Assembly: GCF_026342355.1 (NCBI RefSeq)
Contig: NZ_JAPEMV010000008.1
Span: forward strand, 186,001 to 250,000
DNA length: 64,000 nucleotides
Source: Streptomyces sp. NBC_00249
GTDB taxonomy: Bacteria > Actinomycetota > Actinomycetes > Streptomycetales > Streptomycetaceae
Reading direction: 5' to 3'
Shown one piece after another: positions 1 through 8,211 of this stretch. Position 1 is the stretch's first letter. Each line of letters opens with the position of its first letter. The notes under the pieces are model-generated. The model searched no databases. It saw nothing but the letters and a program-made list of their open reading frames with translations, and was not told the DNA's origin. Both the position numbers and the translations under genes were made by a program.

Positions 1-1006
1 GGGCGCGGGCCTTCGCGATGCCCTCGGCGAGGAAGTAGGAGAGCTCCTTCAGGCCCGTACGGGCGACCGCGGAGACCTCGAAGACCTTGTAGCCGCGGGC
101 CTCCAGGTCCGGGCGGACCATGTCGGCGAGCTCCTGGCCGTCGGGGATGTCGACCTTGTTCAGGACGACGAGGCGCGGGCGCTTCTCCAGGCCGCCGCCG
201 TAGAGCCGGAGCTCCTCCTCGATGACGTCGAGGTCGGCGATCGGGTCGCGGTCGGACTCCAGCGTGGCGGTGTCCAGGACGTGCACCAGCACCGAGCAGC
301 GCTCGACGTGGCGCAGGAACTCCAGGCCGAGGCCGCGGCCCTGGCTGGCGCCGGGGATCAGGCCCGGGACGTCGGCGATCGTGTAGACCGTCGAGCCGGC
401 GGTGACGACGCCCAGGTTCGGGACCAGGGTGGTGAAGGGGTAGTCCGCGATCTTCGGCTTGGCCGAGGACAGCACCGAGATCAGCGAGGACTTGCCGGCG
501 CTCGGGAAGCCGACCAGCGCCACGTCGGCGACGGTCTTGAGCTCCAGGACGATGTCGCCGGTGGTGCCGGGGACGCCGAGGAGCGCGAAGCCGGGGGCCT
601 TGCGGCGGGCGGAGGAGAGCGCGGCGTTGCCGAGACCGCCGCGGCCGCCCTCGGCGGCCACGTAGGTGGTGCCCTGGCCGACGAGGTCGGCGAGGACGTT
701 GCCCTCCTTGTCGAGGACGACGGTGCCGTCCGGCACGGGCAGGACCAGGTCCTGGCCGTCCTTGCCGGAGCGGTTGTCACCCGCGCCGGGCTTGCCGTTG
801 GTGGCCTTGCGGTGGGGGCTGTGGTGGTAGTCCAGCAGGGTGGTGATCGCCTGCTCCACCACCAGGATGACGTCGCCGCCACGGCCGCCGTTGCCGCCGT
901 CGGGGCCGCCGAGCGGCTTGAACTTCTCCCGGTGTACGGAGGCGCAGCCGTGGCCCCCGTTACCCGCGGCGACATGCAGCTCGACGCGGTCCACGAAGGT
1001 GGTCAT
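1..1006 (-). CDS. obg: GTPase Obg (3' part cut by window edge)
   Basis: Obg is a ribosome-associated GTPase that acts in 50S maturation and stress control. In Streptomyces it is linked to the onset of aerial growth. The visible 335 residues begin with the glycine-rich Obg fold (about 1-158), followed by the G domain: P-loop GFPSAGKSS near residue 166, DVPG (G3) and NKVD (G4). The C-terminal OCT domain lies outside the window. ATG at 1006 is chosen because GGAGGAAC stands just upstream and the start MTTFVDRVELHVAAGNGG is typical. It is the last gene of an rplU-rpmA-obg group on the minus strand, separated from rpmA by 168 bp that hold a strong hairpin, so obg may be partly uncoupled from the ribosomal genes. 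Confidence 0.97.
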   Translation of the reverse strand, partial: MTTFVDRVELHVAAGNGGHGCASVHREKFKPLGGPDGGNGGRGGDVILVVEQAITTLLDYHHSPHRKATNGKPGAGDNRSGKDGQDLVLPVPDGTVVLDKEGNVLADLVGQGTTYVAAEGGRGGLGNAALSSARRKAPGFALLGVPGTTGDIVLELKTVADVALVGFPSAGKSSLISVLSSAKPKIADYPFTTLVPNLGVVTAGSTVYTIADVPGLIPGASQGRGLGLEFLRHVERCSVLVHVLDTATLESDRDPIADLDVIEEELRLYGGGLEKRPRLVVLNKVDIPDGQELADMVRPDLEARGYKVFEVSAVARTGLKELSYFLAEGIAKARA

Positions 1007-1083
1007 GGTTGTTCCTCCAGATACATGCGGGAATGTCCCGGGCAGGCCTTGCTGCCCATTTAACGTGTCTATGTGACAACGCG

Positions 1084-1140
1084 CCGAGGGCGGACCTCTC
1101 TTCCCGGCGTGAGCCGGGAAGAGCTGAGATCCGCCCTCGG
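1084..1140 (-). terminator. Long hairpin between rpmA and obg
   Basis: The outer arms CCGAGGGCGGA and TCCGCCCTCGG enclose inner arms CTCTTCCCGGC and GCCGGGAAGAG with a GTGA loop. There is no U-tail, as is normal in Streptomyces. It lies inside the presumed operon and may stop or attenuate read-through into obg. Confidence 0.7.
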
Positions 1141-1174
1141 GAAGTTCAGTACGCCGTGATCAGCAGGAGCTGGA

Positions 1175-1429
1175 TCAGGCGGCCGGAACGATGTTGACGA
1201 CCTTGCGGCCACGGTGCGTGCCGAACTCGACGGCACCCGCCTGCAGCGCGAACAGCGTGTCGTCGCCGCCACGGCCCACACCCGAACCGGGGTGGAAGTG
1301 GGTGCCGCGCTGGCGGACGAGGATCTCACCAGCGGAAACGACCTGACCGCCGAAGCGCTTCACGCCGAGCCGCTGAGCATTGGAATCGCGCCCGTTCCGG
1401 GTGGACGATGCGCCCTTCTTGTGTGCCAT
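1175..1429 (-). CDS. rpmA: 50S ribosomal protein L27
   Basis: L27 is a large-subunit protein whose flexible N-terminus reaches the peptidyl-transferase centre. The 84-residue product starts MAHKKGASSTRNGRDSNAQ, the standard L27 N-terminus without a cleavable leader, and carries the conserved QRGTHFHPG segment. ATG at 1429 has GAGGGACTGAGAC upstream. It lies 13 bp after rplU, in the conserved rplU-rpmA pair. Confidence 0.98.
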   Translation of the reverse strand: MAHKKGASSTRNGRDSNAQRLGVKRFGGQVVSAGEILVRQRGTHFHPGSGVGRGGDDTLFALQAGAVEFGTHRGRKVVNIVPAA

Positions 1430-1442
1430 GTCTCAGTCCCTC

Positions 1443-1763
1443 TTACTTCGCAGCCGTGGGGATACCGGTGACCTTGATCGCCGTGTACTGCTGGCGGTGA
1501 CCCTGGCGACGGCGGTAGCCGGTCTTGTTCTTGTAGCGCAGGATGTCGATCTTGGCGCCCTTGTGGTGGTCCACGATCTCGGCCTGAACCTTGATCCCGG
1601 CCAGCACCCACGGGTCGCTGGTCACGGCGTCGCCGTCGACAACGAGCAGGGTCGAGAGCTCGACCGTGTCGCCAACCTTGGCAGTGGAAATCTTGTCAAC
1701 CTCAACGATGTCGCCGACAGCAACCTTGTGCTGGCGACCACCGCTGCGCACGATGGCGTACAC
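1443..1763 (-). CDS. rplU: 50S ribosomal protein L21
   Basis: L21 binds 23S rRNA in the large subunit. I start it at GTG 1763, giving 106 residues, the usual Streptomyces length, beginning (M)YAIVRSGGRQHKV. A GAGAGAG stretch lies upstream. A longer in-frame reading from 1829 adds a non-conserved N-terminus and is rejected. The YRRRQGHRQ motif and C-terminal lysines are present. It is the first gene of the rplU-rpmA(-obg) group; its promoter should lie in the gap up to 2000. Confidence 0.97.
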   Translation of the reverse strand: MYAIVRSGGRQHKVAVGDIVEVDKISTAKVGDTVELSTLLVVDGDAVTSDPWVLAGIKVQAEIVDHHKGAKIDILRYKNKTGYRRRQGHRQQYTAIKVTGIPTAAK

Positions 1764-1922
1764 GCGGATCTCTCTCTCACTCGGGACGGATGCTCCTGAA
1801 GCCAGCCACTCACGCGGGCCGGGGCCCACGGTGATCCGGAATTGGACGAGCGGCCTCTCCCGTGACTCCGGCCGCTTGCGCGGACGGTGCGGGAGGAAGG
1901 TGCTCAGGAGCGCGACGCACGC

Positions 1923-1940
1923 TGAACGGGTAATCGTTCA
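1923..1940. promoter_or_regulatory. Inverted repeat upstream of rplU
   Basis: TGAACG and CGTTCA flank a 6-nt centre about 160 bp upstream of the rplU start, in the AT-richest part of the rne-rplU gap. It could be an operator or a short leader hairpin. The gap from 1764 to 2000 shows no gene. Confidence 0.4.
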
Positions 1941-2000
1941 AGACACGCCGACGGTCTAGGTTACGGGGCTGGTCCCAGGGGGTCAAACCGGGCCCCGCGC

Positions 2001-2036
2001 GCCCGTGGGCCCCGCCGTCAGGCGGGACCCACGGGC
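2001..2036 (-). terminator. Terminator hairpin after rne
   Basis: Two 16-nt arms (GCCCGTGGG... and ...CCCACGGGC) with one mismatch and a GTCA loop begin 10 bp past the RNase E/G stop. Confidence 0.75.
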
Positions 2037-2046
2037 ATCGGACGGA

Positions 2047-5000
2047 TCAGGCTTCGGTCGGAGCCGAGACGGACGGGAGCGTCTGCTCCGCCGCCGCGGT
2101 CTTCTTCGTCGCCCGCTTCGCCACGGTCTTCTTGGCCGTCGTCTTCTTCGCGACGGTCTTCTTGGCGGCCGCCGCCTTCTTGGCCGGGGCCTTCTTCGCC
2201 GCCGTGGTGGTGGCCTTCTTGGCCGGAGCCTTGCGGGTGGCCTTCTTGGCCGGAGCCGCGGGCTCCTCCGGGGCCGTCTCCGGCGCGCTCTCCACGACCG
2301 GCTCGGGCTCGGCCGCAGGGGCCTCGACGACCACGACGGCCGCCTCGGCCGCGCCTGCCGGGGATCCGGCGGGTGCGGTGGCCTTACGGGTGGCACGGCG
2401 CCGCGGACGGGCCGGGGCGGCCTCGGCCACGGGCTCGGCCGGGGCCTCGACGACCACGGGCTCGGGCTCGGCCTCGACGACCGGCTCGACGACCGGCTCC
2501 GGCGCCACGACGGGCTCCGGCTCCGGGGCCGTCTCGACGACCGACGCGGTGGCCTTGCGGGTCGCCCGGCGACGGGTACGGCCCTTCGGCGCGGCGTCCT
2601 CGACGGGCGCGGCCTGTGCGGCCGTCTCCACCACCTCGGCGACGGCCTCGGCGGCCGGCTCCAGGACGGTGTCGGCCGGCTCGGTCACCGGCTCGGCCTC
2701 GGCCACGGGGGCCGGGACCTGCACCGGAGCCGGAGCGGCGGCCTGCGCGGCGCCACGCGGGGCGCCCGCCGGAGCGGTCGCCTTACGGGTGGCACGGCGG
2801 CGGTTGCGGCGCCCGCTGATGCCCGCGGCGGCCTCGGCCTCGGCCGGGCTGCTGTACAGCTCCTCGTCCGCGACGAACTGCGGCTCGGGCAGCGCACGCG
2901 GCGCGGCGGCCTCGGCGGCCACCTCGGCCTCGGTCTCCGCCTCCACCTCGGCCTCGAACACGTCGGTCTCGACGGTCTCGATCGCCTCCATGTCGTGGTC
3001 GTGCTCCAGGGAGCGGCCACCGCGGCGCTTGGAGCGCTTGCCGTTGCCGCCGCCGCCGACCGCGGTCGGGGTCTCCATGTGCACGATGACACCGCGCCCG
3101 TTGCAGTGGACGCAGGTCTCGGAGAAGGACTCCAGCAGACCCTGGCCCACCCGCTTGCGGGTCATCTGGACCAGGCCCAGCGAGGTGACCTCGGCCACCT
3201 GGTGCTTGGTGCGGTCGCGGCCCAGGCATTCGAGCATGCGGCGCAGCACGAGGTCGCGGTTGGACTCCAGGACCATGTCGATGAAGTCGATGACGACGAT
3301 GCCGCCGAGGTCGCGCAGCCGCAGCTGGCGCACGATCTCCTCGGCCGCCTCCAGGTTGTTCCTGGTGACGGTCTCCTCGAGGTTGCCGCCCTGACCGGTG
3401 AACTTGCCGGTGTTGACGTCGATGACGATCATCGCTTCGGTCTTGTCGATCACGAGGGAACCGCCCGAGGGCAGCCACACCTTGCGGTCGAGGGCCTTGG
3501 CGAGCTGCTCGTCGATCCGGTACGTCGCGAAGACGTCGACCTCGGAGGTCCAGCGCGACAGCCGGTCGGCCAGGTCCGGGGCCACGTGGTTCACGTAGCC
3601 GTGGATGGTCTCCCAGGCGGTGTCACCGCTGACGATGACCTTCGAGAAGTCCTCGTTGAAGATGTCGCGCACGACGCGGACGGTCATGTCCGGCTCGCCG
3701 TACAGGAGGCTCGGCGAAGAGGTCGTGATCTGCTTCGACTTCTTCTGGATGTCCTCCCACTGGGCCTGCAGACGCTCGACGTCGCGGCGCAGCTCGTCCT
3801 CGCTCGCGCCCTCGGCGGCGGTGCGCACGATGACGCCCGCGTCCTCGGGGACGATCTTCTTGAGGATGGTCTTCAGGCGGGCGCGCTCGGTGTCGGGCAG
3901 CTTGCGGCTGATGCCGGTCATCGAGCCCTCGGGCACGTAGACCAGGTAGCGGCCGGGCAGCGAGACCTGGCTGGTCAGGCGGGCGCCCTTGTGGCCGATC
4001 GGGTCCTTGGTGACCTGCACCAGGACCGACTGGCCGGACTTGAGGGCGGACTCGATGCGGCGCGGCCCGTTGGCCATGCCGAGCGCCTCGAAGTTGACCT
4101 CGCCGGCGTACAGGACGGCGTTGCGGCCCTTGCCGATGTCGATGAAGGCGGCCTCCATCGACGGCAGCACGTTCTGGACCTTGCCCAGGTAGACGTTGCC
4201 GACGTACGAGGTGGCTTCTTCCTTGTTGACGTAGTGCTCGACGAGCACGTTGTCCTCGAGGACGCCGATCTGGGTGCGCTCGCCGGCCTGGCGGACGACC
4301 ATCACGCGCTCGACGGCCTCACGGCGGGCCAGGAACTCGGCCTCGGTGATGATCGGGACGCGGCGGCGGCCCTGCTCGCGGCCCTCGCGGCGGCGCTGCT
4401 TCTTCGCCTCCAGACGGGTCGAGCCCTTGATGGACTGCACCTCGTCGGAGGACGTCGACTCGCTGCGCTCGCGCGCCGGGCGCGGCTCGCGGACCTTGAC
4501 GACGGTCCGTACGCCGTCCTCGTCGCCGGCCTCGGCGTCCGTACCGCTGTCACCGCTGCGGCGGCGACGGCGACGGCGACGACGGCTGGAGGTGGAACCG
4601 AGGGCTTCCTCGGACTCCTCCTCGTCCTCCTCGTCGGCCTCCTGCTCGGCGGCCTCGGCCTCGGCGTCCTCGTCGGCGGACTCGTCGAGGTCGGCGGCCT
4701 CACCGCGACGACGGCGACGGCCACCACGACGGCGGCGGCGCGAGGGGCGCTCGCCCGACTCGTCGGCCTCGTCCTCGTCGAGCTCGGCCTCGGCCTCCGC
4801 TTCGAGTTCCTCGTCGACGAGCTCTACGTCGGCCAGCGACACAGGGCCGGACGACGGCGCGGCCGGGGCCACGGGCTCGGCGGCAGCGGCGCCACGGCGA
4901 CGGCGGCGACGGCCCGCGGGCTGGGCGGCGGGGGCCGGGGTCTGGACCTCGGCCTCGACCTCGGTCTCCAGCTCGGCCTCTTCCTCCTCGGCCTCCTCCG

Positions 5001-6045
5001 CGCGGACGGCGGCGGCAGCGGCCGCGGCGGCCATGGCGGCGGTCTCCGGGGTCTGGAACATCGGCTCGGCGAACACCGGCGCCTGGAACACGGCGACGGC
5101 GGGACGCGCGGCACGACGGCCGCGAACCGGGGCGGCGGGCGCCTCGGCCTCGGCGGCGGGCGCCGGCGCGGCGGGGGCGGCCGCAGCGGTGGAACGGGTG
5201 GCGCGGCGGCGGCCGCCGCGCTTCGGGGAGTCCACGGCGTCGGCGACGGTCACGGAGCGGGTCGCGGCGCGGGGGGCCTGCGGGGCCTCCTCCACGACGG
5301 TCTCGGCGACGGTCTCGGCGGCGGGCGCCTCCGGGGCGGTGACGGCGCGGGTCGCACGGCGACGGGCACGCGGCGCCGGAGCGGCTTCCACGACGGCCTC
5401 GGCGACGGGCGCGGCAGCGGCCTCCACGACCACCGGGGCGGCCTCGACAGCGGCCGGAGCGGCCACGGCACGGGTCGCACGACGACGGGCACGCGGCGCG
5501 GGAGCGGCGGCGGGCGCCTCTTCCACTACGGCTTCCACGGCGGCCGGGGTCTCCTCGGCGACGGCCTCGACGGCGGCCGGGGCGGCGACGGCACGCGTGG
5601 CACGGCGACGGGCACGCGGGGCGGGAGCGGCGGCGGGCGCCTCCTCCTCCACGACGGTCTCGGCGACGGCCTCGGCGGCGGGCGCCTCCGGGGCGGTGAC
5701 GGCGCGGGTCGCACGGCGACGGGCACGCGGCGCCGGAGCGGCTTCCACGACGGCCTCGGCGACGGGCGCGGCAGCGGCCTCCACGACCACCGGGGCGGCC
5801 TCGACAGCGGCCGGAGCGGCCACGGCACGGGTCGCACGACGACGGGCACGCGGCGCGGAAGCGGCGGCGGGCGCCTCTTCGGCGACGACGGCCTCGGCGG
5901 CGGGTGCCTCCGGGGCGGCGGCAGCGACGCCGCCGGGCGGGCCTGCCGGCCGGGAGGCGGCGCGGCGACGCCTGCGCGGGGGCAGGTTGTCGCTGGGGCT
6001 GCCACTGTCGGCGGCGGGGGGGTTCTCGTTTTCGGTGTTGAGCAT
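2047..6045 (-). CDS. rne: Rne/Rng-family ribonuclease (RNase ES type)
   Basis: This endoribonuclease starts mRNA decay and processes stable RNA. It has 1332 residues, close to the S. coelicolor RNase ES, with the catalytic core in the middle rather than at the N-terminus. An S1-like RNA-binding domain starts near 580. The DNase-I-like active site has the Asp motifs IDVNTG (near 874) and VIDFIDM (near 905). The Zn-link CVHCNGRG sits near 978. The first 330 residues are Ala/Pro/Arg-rich with at least five copies of RARRRATRAV. The C-terminus has RRRATRKATAP repeats and ends in a Lys/Ala-rich, histone-H1-like tail. ATG 6045 has GGGAGAA upstream. Both tails are probably disordered RNA- or partner-binding arms (inference). 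Confidence 0.95.
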   Translation of the reverse strand: MLNTENENPPAADSGSPSDNLPPRRRRRAASRPAGPPGGVAAAAPEAPAAEAVVAEEAPAAASAPRARRRATRAVAAPAAVEAAPVVVEAAAAPVAEAVVEAAPAPRARRRATRAVTAPEAPAAEAVAETVVEEEAPAAAPAPRARRRATRAVAAPAAVEAVAEETPAAVEAVVEEAPAAAPAPRARRRATRAVAAPAAVEAAPVVVEAAAAPVAEAVVEAAPAPRARRRATRAVTAPEAPAAETVAETVVEEAPQAPRAATRSVTVADAVDSPKRGGRRRATRSTAAAAPAAPAPAAEAEAPAAPVRGRRAARPAVAVFQAPVFAEPMFQTPETAAMAAAAAAAAVRAEEAEEEEAELETEVEAEVQTPAPAAQPAGRRRRRRGAAAAEPVAPAAPSSGPVSLADVELVDEELEAEAEAELDEDEADESGERPSRRRRRGGRRRRRGEAADLDESADEDAEAEAAEQEADEEDEEESEEALGSTSSRRRRRRRRRSGDSGTDAEAGDEDGVRTVVKVREPRPARERSESTSSDEVQSIKGSTRLEAKKQRRREGREQGRRRVPIITEAEFLARREAVERVMVVRQAGERTQIGVLEDNVLVEHYVNKEEATSYVGNVYLGKVQNVLPSMEAAFIDIGKGRNAVLYAGEVNFEALGMANGPRRIESALKSGQSVLVQVTKDPIGHKGARLTSQVSLPGRYLVYVPEGSMTGISRKLPDTERARLKTILKKIVPEDAGVIVRTAAEGASEDELRRDVERLQAQWEDIQKKSKQITTSSPSLLYGEPDMTVRVVRDIFNEDFSKVIVSGDTAWETIHGYVNHVAPDLADRLSRWTSEVDVFATYRIDEQLAKALDRKVWLPSGGSLVIDKTEAMIVIDVNTGKFTGQGGNLEETVTRNNLEAAEEIVRQLRLRDLGGIVVIDFIDMVLESNRDLVLRRMLECLGRDRTKHQVAEVTSLGLVQMTRKRVGQGLLESFSETCVHCNGRGVIVHMETPTAVGGGGNGKRSKRRGGRSLEHDHDMEAIETVETDVFEAEVEAETEAEVAAEAAAPRALPEPQFVADEELYSSPAEAEAAAGISGRRNRRRATRKATAPAGAPRGAAQAAAPAPVQVPAPVAEAEPVTEPADTVLEPAAEAVAEVVETAAQAAPVEDAAPKGRTRRRATRKATASVVETAPEPEPVVAPEPVVEPVVEAEPEPVVVEAPAEPVAEAAPARPRRRATRKATAPAGSPAGAAEAAVVVVEAPAAEPEPVVESAPETAPEEPAAPAKKATRKAPAKKATTTAAKKAPAKKAAAAKKTVAKKTTAKKTVAKRATKKTAAAEQTLPSVSAPTEA
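5286..5523. repeat. Direct repeat copy 1 inside rne
   Basis: This 238-bp unit is repeated 357 bp (119 codons) away at 5643-5880 with only two mismatches that I can find. It encodes about residues 174-253 of the N-terminal extension of the ribonuclease. Confidence 0.93.
5643..5880. repeat. Direct repeat copy 2 inside rne
   Basis: Second copy of the 238-bp unit at 5286-5523, in the same reading frame, encoding about residues 55-134. The 357-bp spacing keeps the frame, so gain or loss of a unit would not break the gene. Confidence 0.93.
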
Positions 6046-6178
6046 GCGGGCGGTTCTCCCGTCACGCTCCCGGGCGCCGCGGCTGACATCCGGTCCGGCA
6101 CGGCTCCGCGTAATGAGCGCGGAGCCGGCCTCCGGGGCGCGTTCGCCACACGGGAGCTGTAGTCCATGGCCGCCGGTT

Positions 6179-6199
6179 CCGTACGTCTTGTCCGTACGG
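6179..6199 (-). promoter_or_regulatory. Hairpin in the rne leader region
   Basis: CCGTACG and CGTACGG flank a 7-nt loop, 134-154 bp upstream of the rne start codon in a 234-bp gap. It may be part of a structured 5' leader. rne leaders are autoregulatory in E. coli, but that link here is inference. Confidence 0.35.
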
Positions 6200-6279
6200 C
6201 CTGGCGGAAGTCTTCAGGTCAGTGCGCTGCCCGACCCAGGTGGCTCCCGAGTGCCAGGGCGGCGCGACAACGACGATCC

Positions 6280-7059
6280 TTACGCGGCGGGACCTTCCGG
6301 CGCCTTCGCGTCGGCGGTCACGGCGGCCGTGGGTGGGGCGGCCGTGTCTGCTTCGCGGTCGGGCGCGAGCGGGTCGGTCACCGTGCCGGACTCCTCATTG
6401 AAGAGCCCCTGCGCCAGCCTGGTCACCGCTGCGGGGACCGGCGGCGCCAGGTCGGCCACAGCGTGGAGACCGGACAGGACGTCGTCGGGTCGCACGGCAG
6501 GTGTCAAATGCCGAACAACCAGCCGCAGTATCGCACAGGCATTGTCCAGCGGCCTATCAGCCTGAGCGGGCAGGGCCTCCAGGCTCACGACCGCGCCACG
6601 GGTGTCGAAGGTGCGGATCCCGTTCTTGGTGCGGCGTTGCACCTCCACCGTCTCGGCGGCGAGGAAGGCCTCCACGGCCCGCCCGGCGTCGGCGGGGTCC
6701 ACGCCCTCCAGGCGCAGCTCCCACACGGAGGCGGTCAGCCGGTCGGCGAGGCCCGAGGTGCGGGCCTCGACGGCGTCGATGATGTCGAGGCCGAGCGGCA
6801 TCGACTCGTCGAGCAGCTCGCGGAGCTTCTCGGGGTCGCGGGGCTCGGCGAGGGCGATCTCCAGGTACTCGGCTTCGCTGCCGGTGCCGGTGGGCGCGGC
6901 GTTGGCGTACGAGACCCGGGGGTGCGGGGTGAAGCCGGCCGAGTACGCCATGGGTACCTCGGCGCGGCGCAGGGCGCGTTCGAACGCGCGCTGGAAGTCT
7001 CGGTGGCTGGTGAACCGGAGGCGGCCACGCTTGGTGTAGCGCAGTCGAATGCGCTGCAC
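6280..7059 (-). CDS. TIGR03936-family radical-SAM-linked protein (DUF2344)
   Basis: The 259-residue product matches the DUF2344/TIGR03936 family: N-terminus (M)QRIRLRYTKRGRLRFTSHRD, then RRAEVPMAYSAGFTPHPRVSYA. In many bacteria this domain is fused to, or next to, a TIGR03960 radical-SAM protein; here that partner is at 9012-10934. The reaction is unknown. The tail after about 225 is Ala/Pro-rich and unconserved. GTG 7059 is the natural start, since the family begins RIR-(L/V)-R(Y/F), but the Shine-Dalgarno site is weak. It is followed by rne on the same strand. Confidence 0.9.
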   Translation of the reverse strand: MQRIRLRYTKRGRLRFTSHRDFQRAFERALRRAEVPMAYSAGFTPHPRVSYANAAPTGTGSEAEYLEIALAEPRDPEKLRELLDESMPLGLDIIDAVEARTSGLADRLTASVWELRLEGVDPADAGRAVEAFLAAETVEVQRRTKNGIRTFDTRGAVVSLEALPAQADRPLDNACAILRLVVRHLTPAVRPDDVLSGLHAVADLAPPVPAAVTRLAQGLFNEESGTVTDPLAPDREADTAAPPTAAVTADAKAPEGPAA

Positions 7060-7185
7060 GACGGGTGCGGGAGGCGGGCCTTCGGGCTGTCGCTTGCCCA
7101 GTGGTTCTTCTCCTTGTGCGGGGCGTCGCGCTCGCGCGTCGCCCTGAGTGTCTGTGGGGCCGGCCGGCCACGCCCTGCCTCCGGC

Positions 7186-8160
7186 TCACCCCTGCCGTTC
7201 GTGCAGGGAGATCTCGGGAGCGGGCGCGTTGCCTACGGCTGTCGTACTACCCAGAGTACGCGCCCGTGACCTCGCCGGTTCCCGCGGCGGGCCCCCGAAC
7301 AGCACCCGGCGCACCTCGGCGCGGGCCTCGCGCACCGCGGCGCGGGCGGTGCGCCAGGAGGTGCGCAGGACATGTCCGACCGGGGTGGCCACCTGCCGGT
7401 ACACCCAGGCGGCCGGGCGGGCGACGAGTCCGCGCCACAGCCACCGCAGCCCGCGCCCGAGGGCCCGGCTGATCCGGCCTGCGAGGTGCCAGGCGCCGAC
7501 GAGGAGCTGCCCGAGGGGTGCGAGGACGTACCGGTGGAGCAGGGCGAGCGGCGGCGCGAGCACGTACCGCCAGAGCCCGGCGCCCAGCCACAGCAGGCCC
7601 CGCCCGACGGGTACGACGGCGTAGCGCCACAGGGCGGTCCAGGGCCAGACGAACACGGCGGCGAAGGCCCTGGGCAGCAGCCAGCGCAGCCCGTGTCCGA
7701 GGGGCGTCAGCAGCCGGCGGTACACCCAGGCCACGGGCGGGACGAGCACCTGCCGGGCGATCCACCCGGCTCCGGCGCCCAGCGGCGCCAGCACGTAGCG
7801 TCCGAACGCGAGGAACGTCCACGCGATGCCCAGTGCGGCCGGGCGCAGCAGGTAGCGGTGCAGGGCGGTGGCGACGGGGACGAGCAGGTAGCGCCAGAGG
7901 CCGACCCACGGCCAGTAGAAGAGGACGAGGGCGAGCGGCCGCAGCAGGTAGCGGTGGAGGCGCAGGAGCAGCCAGCCGAGGGCGTCGCCGAGGGGCCGCA
8001 GGGCGTGGCGGTGGACGGCGCGGGCGCCGGCGACGAGCAGGTCCCAGACCACACGTACGGGGAGCACCACCAGTACGGCCACGATCTTGACGGGGACCCT
8101 GACGATGCCGACCAGGCACCCGTCACCTCCGGGCGCGGGCTGCGGCTTTTCGATGTCCAT
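7186..8160 (-). CDS. Hydrophobic RY-repeat membrane protein, unknown function
   Basis: I do not recognise a named family. The 324-residue protein is very rich in Leu, Trp, Arg, Ala and Val. After a short N-terminus (MDIEKPQPAPGGDG) and a hydrophobic stretch (about 15-45), it carries about eleven copies of a short motif: aromatic/His/Gly, Arg, Tyr (or His/Arg/Gln), three hydrophobics, Pro, then usually a hydrophobic and Gly/Ala. Examples are HRYLLRPLA, WRYLLVPVA, GRYVLAPLG and YRRLLTPLG. The motif starts near residues 50, 69, 89, 101, 120, 135, 147, 178, 197, 209 and 254, so spacing is mostly 12 or 19. The C-terminus is Arg-rich and soluble-looking. It is probably an integral or peripheral membrane protein made of helical hairpins. 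It lies between VapBC and the DUF2344 gene on the same strand. Confidence 0.75.
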   Translation of the reverse strand: MDIEKPQPAPGGDGCLVGIVRVPVKIVAVLVVLPVRVVWDLLVAGARAVHRHALRPLGDALGWLLLRLHRYLLRPLALVLFYWPWVGLWRYLLVPVATALHRYLLRPAALGIAWTFLAFGRYVLAPLGAGAGWIARQVLVPPVAWVYRRLLTPLGHGLRWLLPRAFAAVFVWPWTALWRYAVVPVGRGLLWLGAGLWRYVLAPPLALLHRYVLAPLGQLLVGAWHLAGRISRALGRGLRWLWRGLVARPAAWVYRQVATPVGHVLRTSWRTARAAVREARAEVRRVLFGGPPREPARSRARTLGSTTAVGNAPAPEISLHERQG

Positions 8161-8211
8161 GCAGGTAAAGACACCCGTGAGGCGGTTTCCGTTGCGTGCG
8201 GGCGGTGTACG

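Noticed and set aside
2130..2240. Tandem Lys/Ala codon repeats that resemble a CRISPR-like or satellite array
   Set aside because: They are in-frame low-complexity codons of the ribonuclease tail with no equal spacers.
2005..6162. A 1385-codon open frame on the plus strand opposite the ribonuclease gene
   Set aside because: It is the antisense shadow of a high-GC repeat gene; its translation is low-complexity Gly/Leu/Arg and has no known domain, while the minus strand has clear RNase E motifs.
5526..6167. Possible upstream gene or leader peptide overlapping the start of rne
   Set aside because: It is in another frame of the same repeat-rich DNA, Pro/Arg-rich, and has no ribosome site or homology cue.
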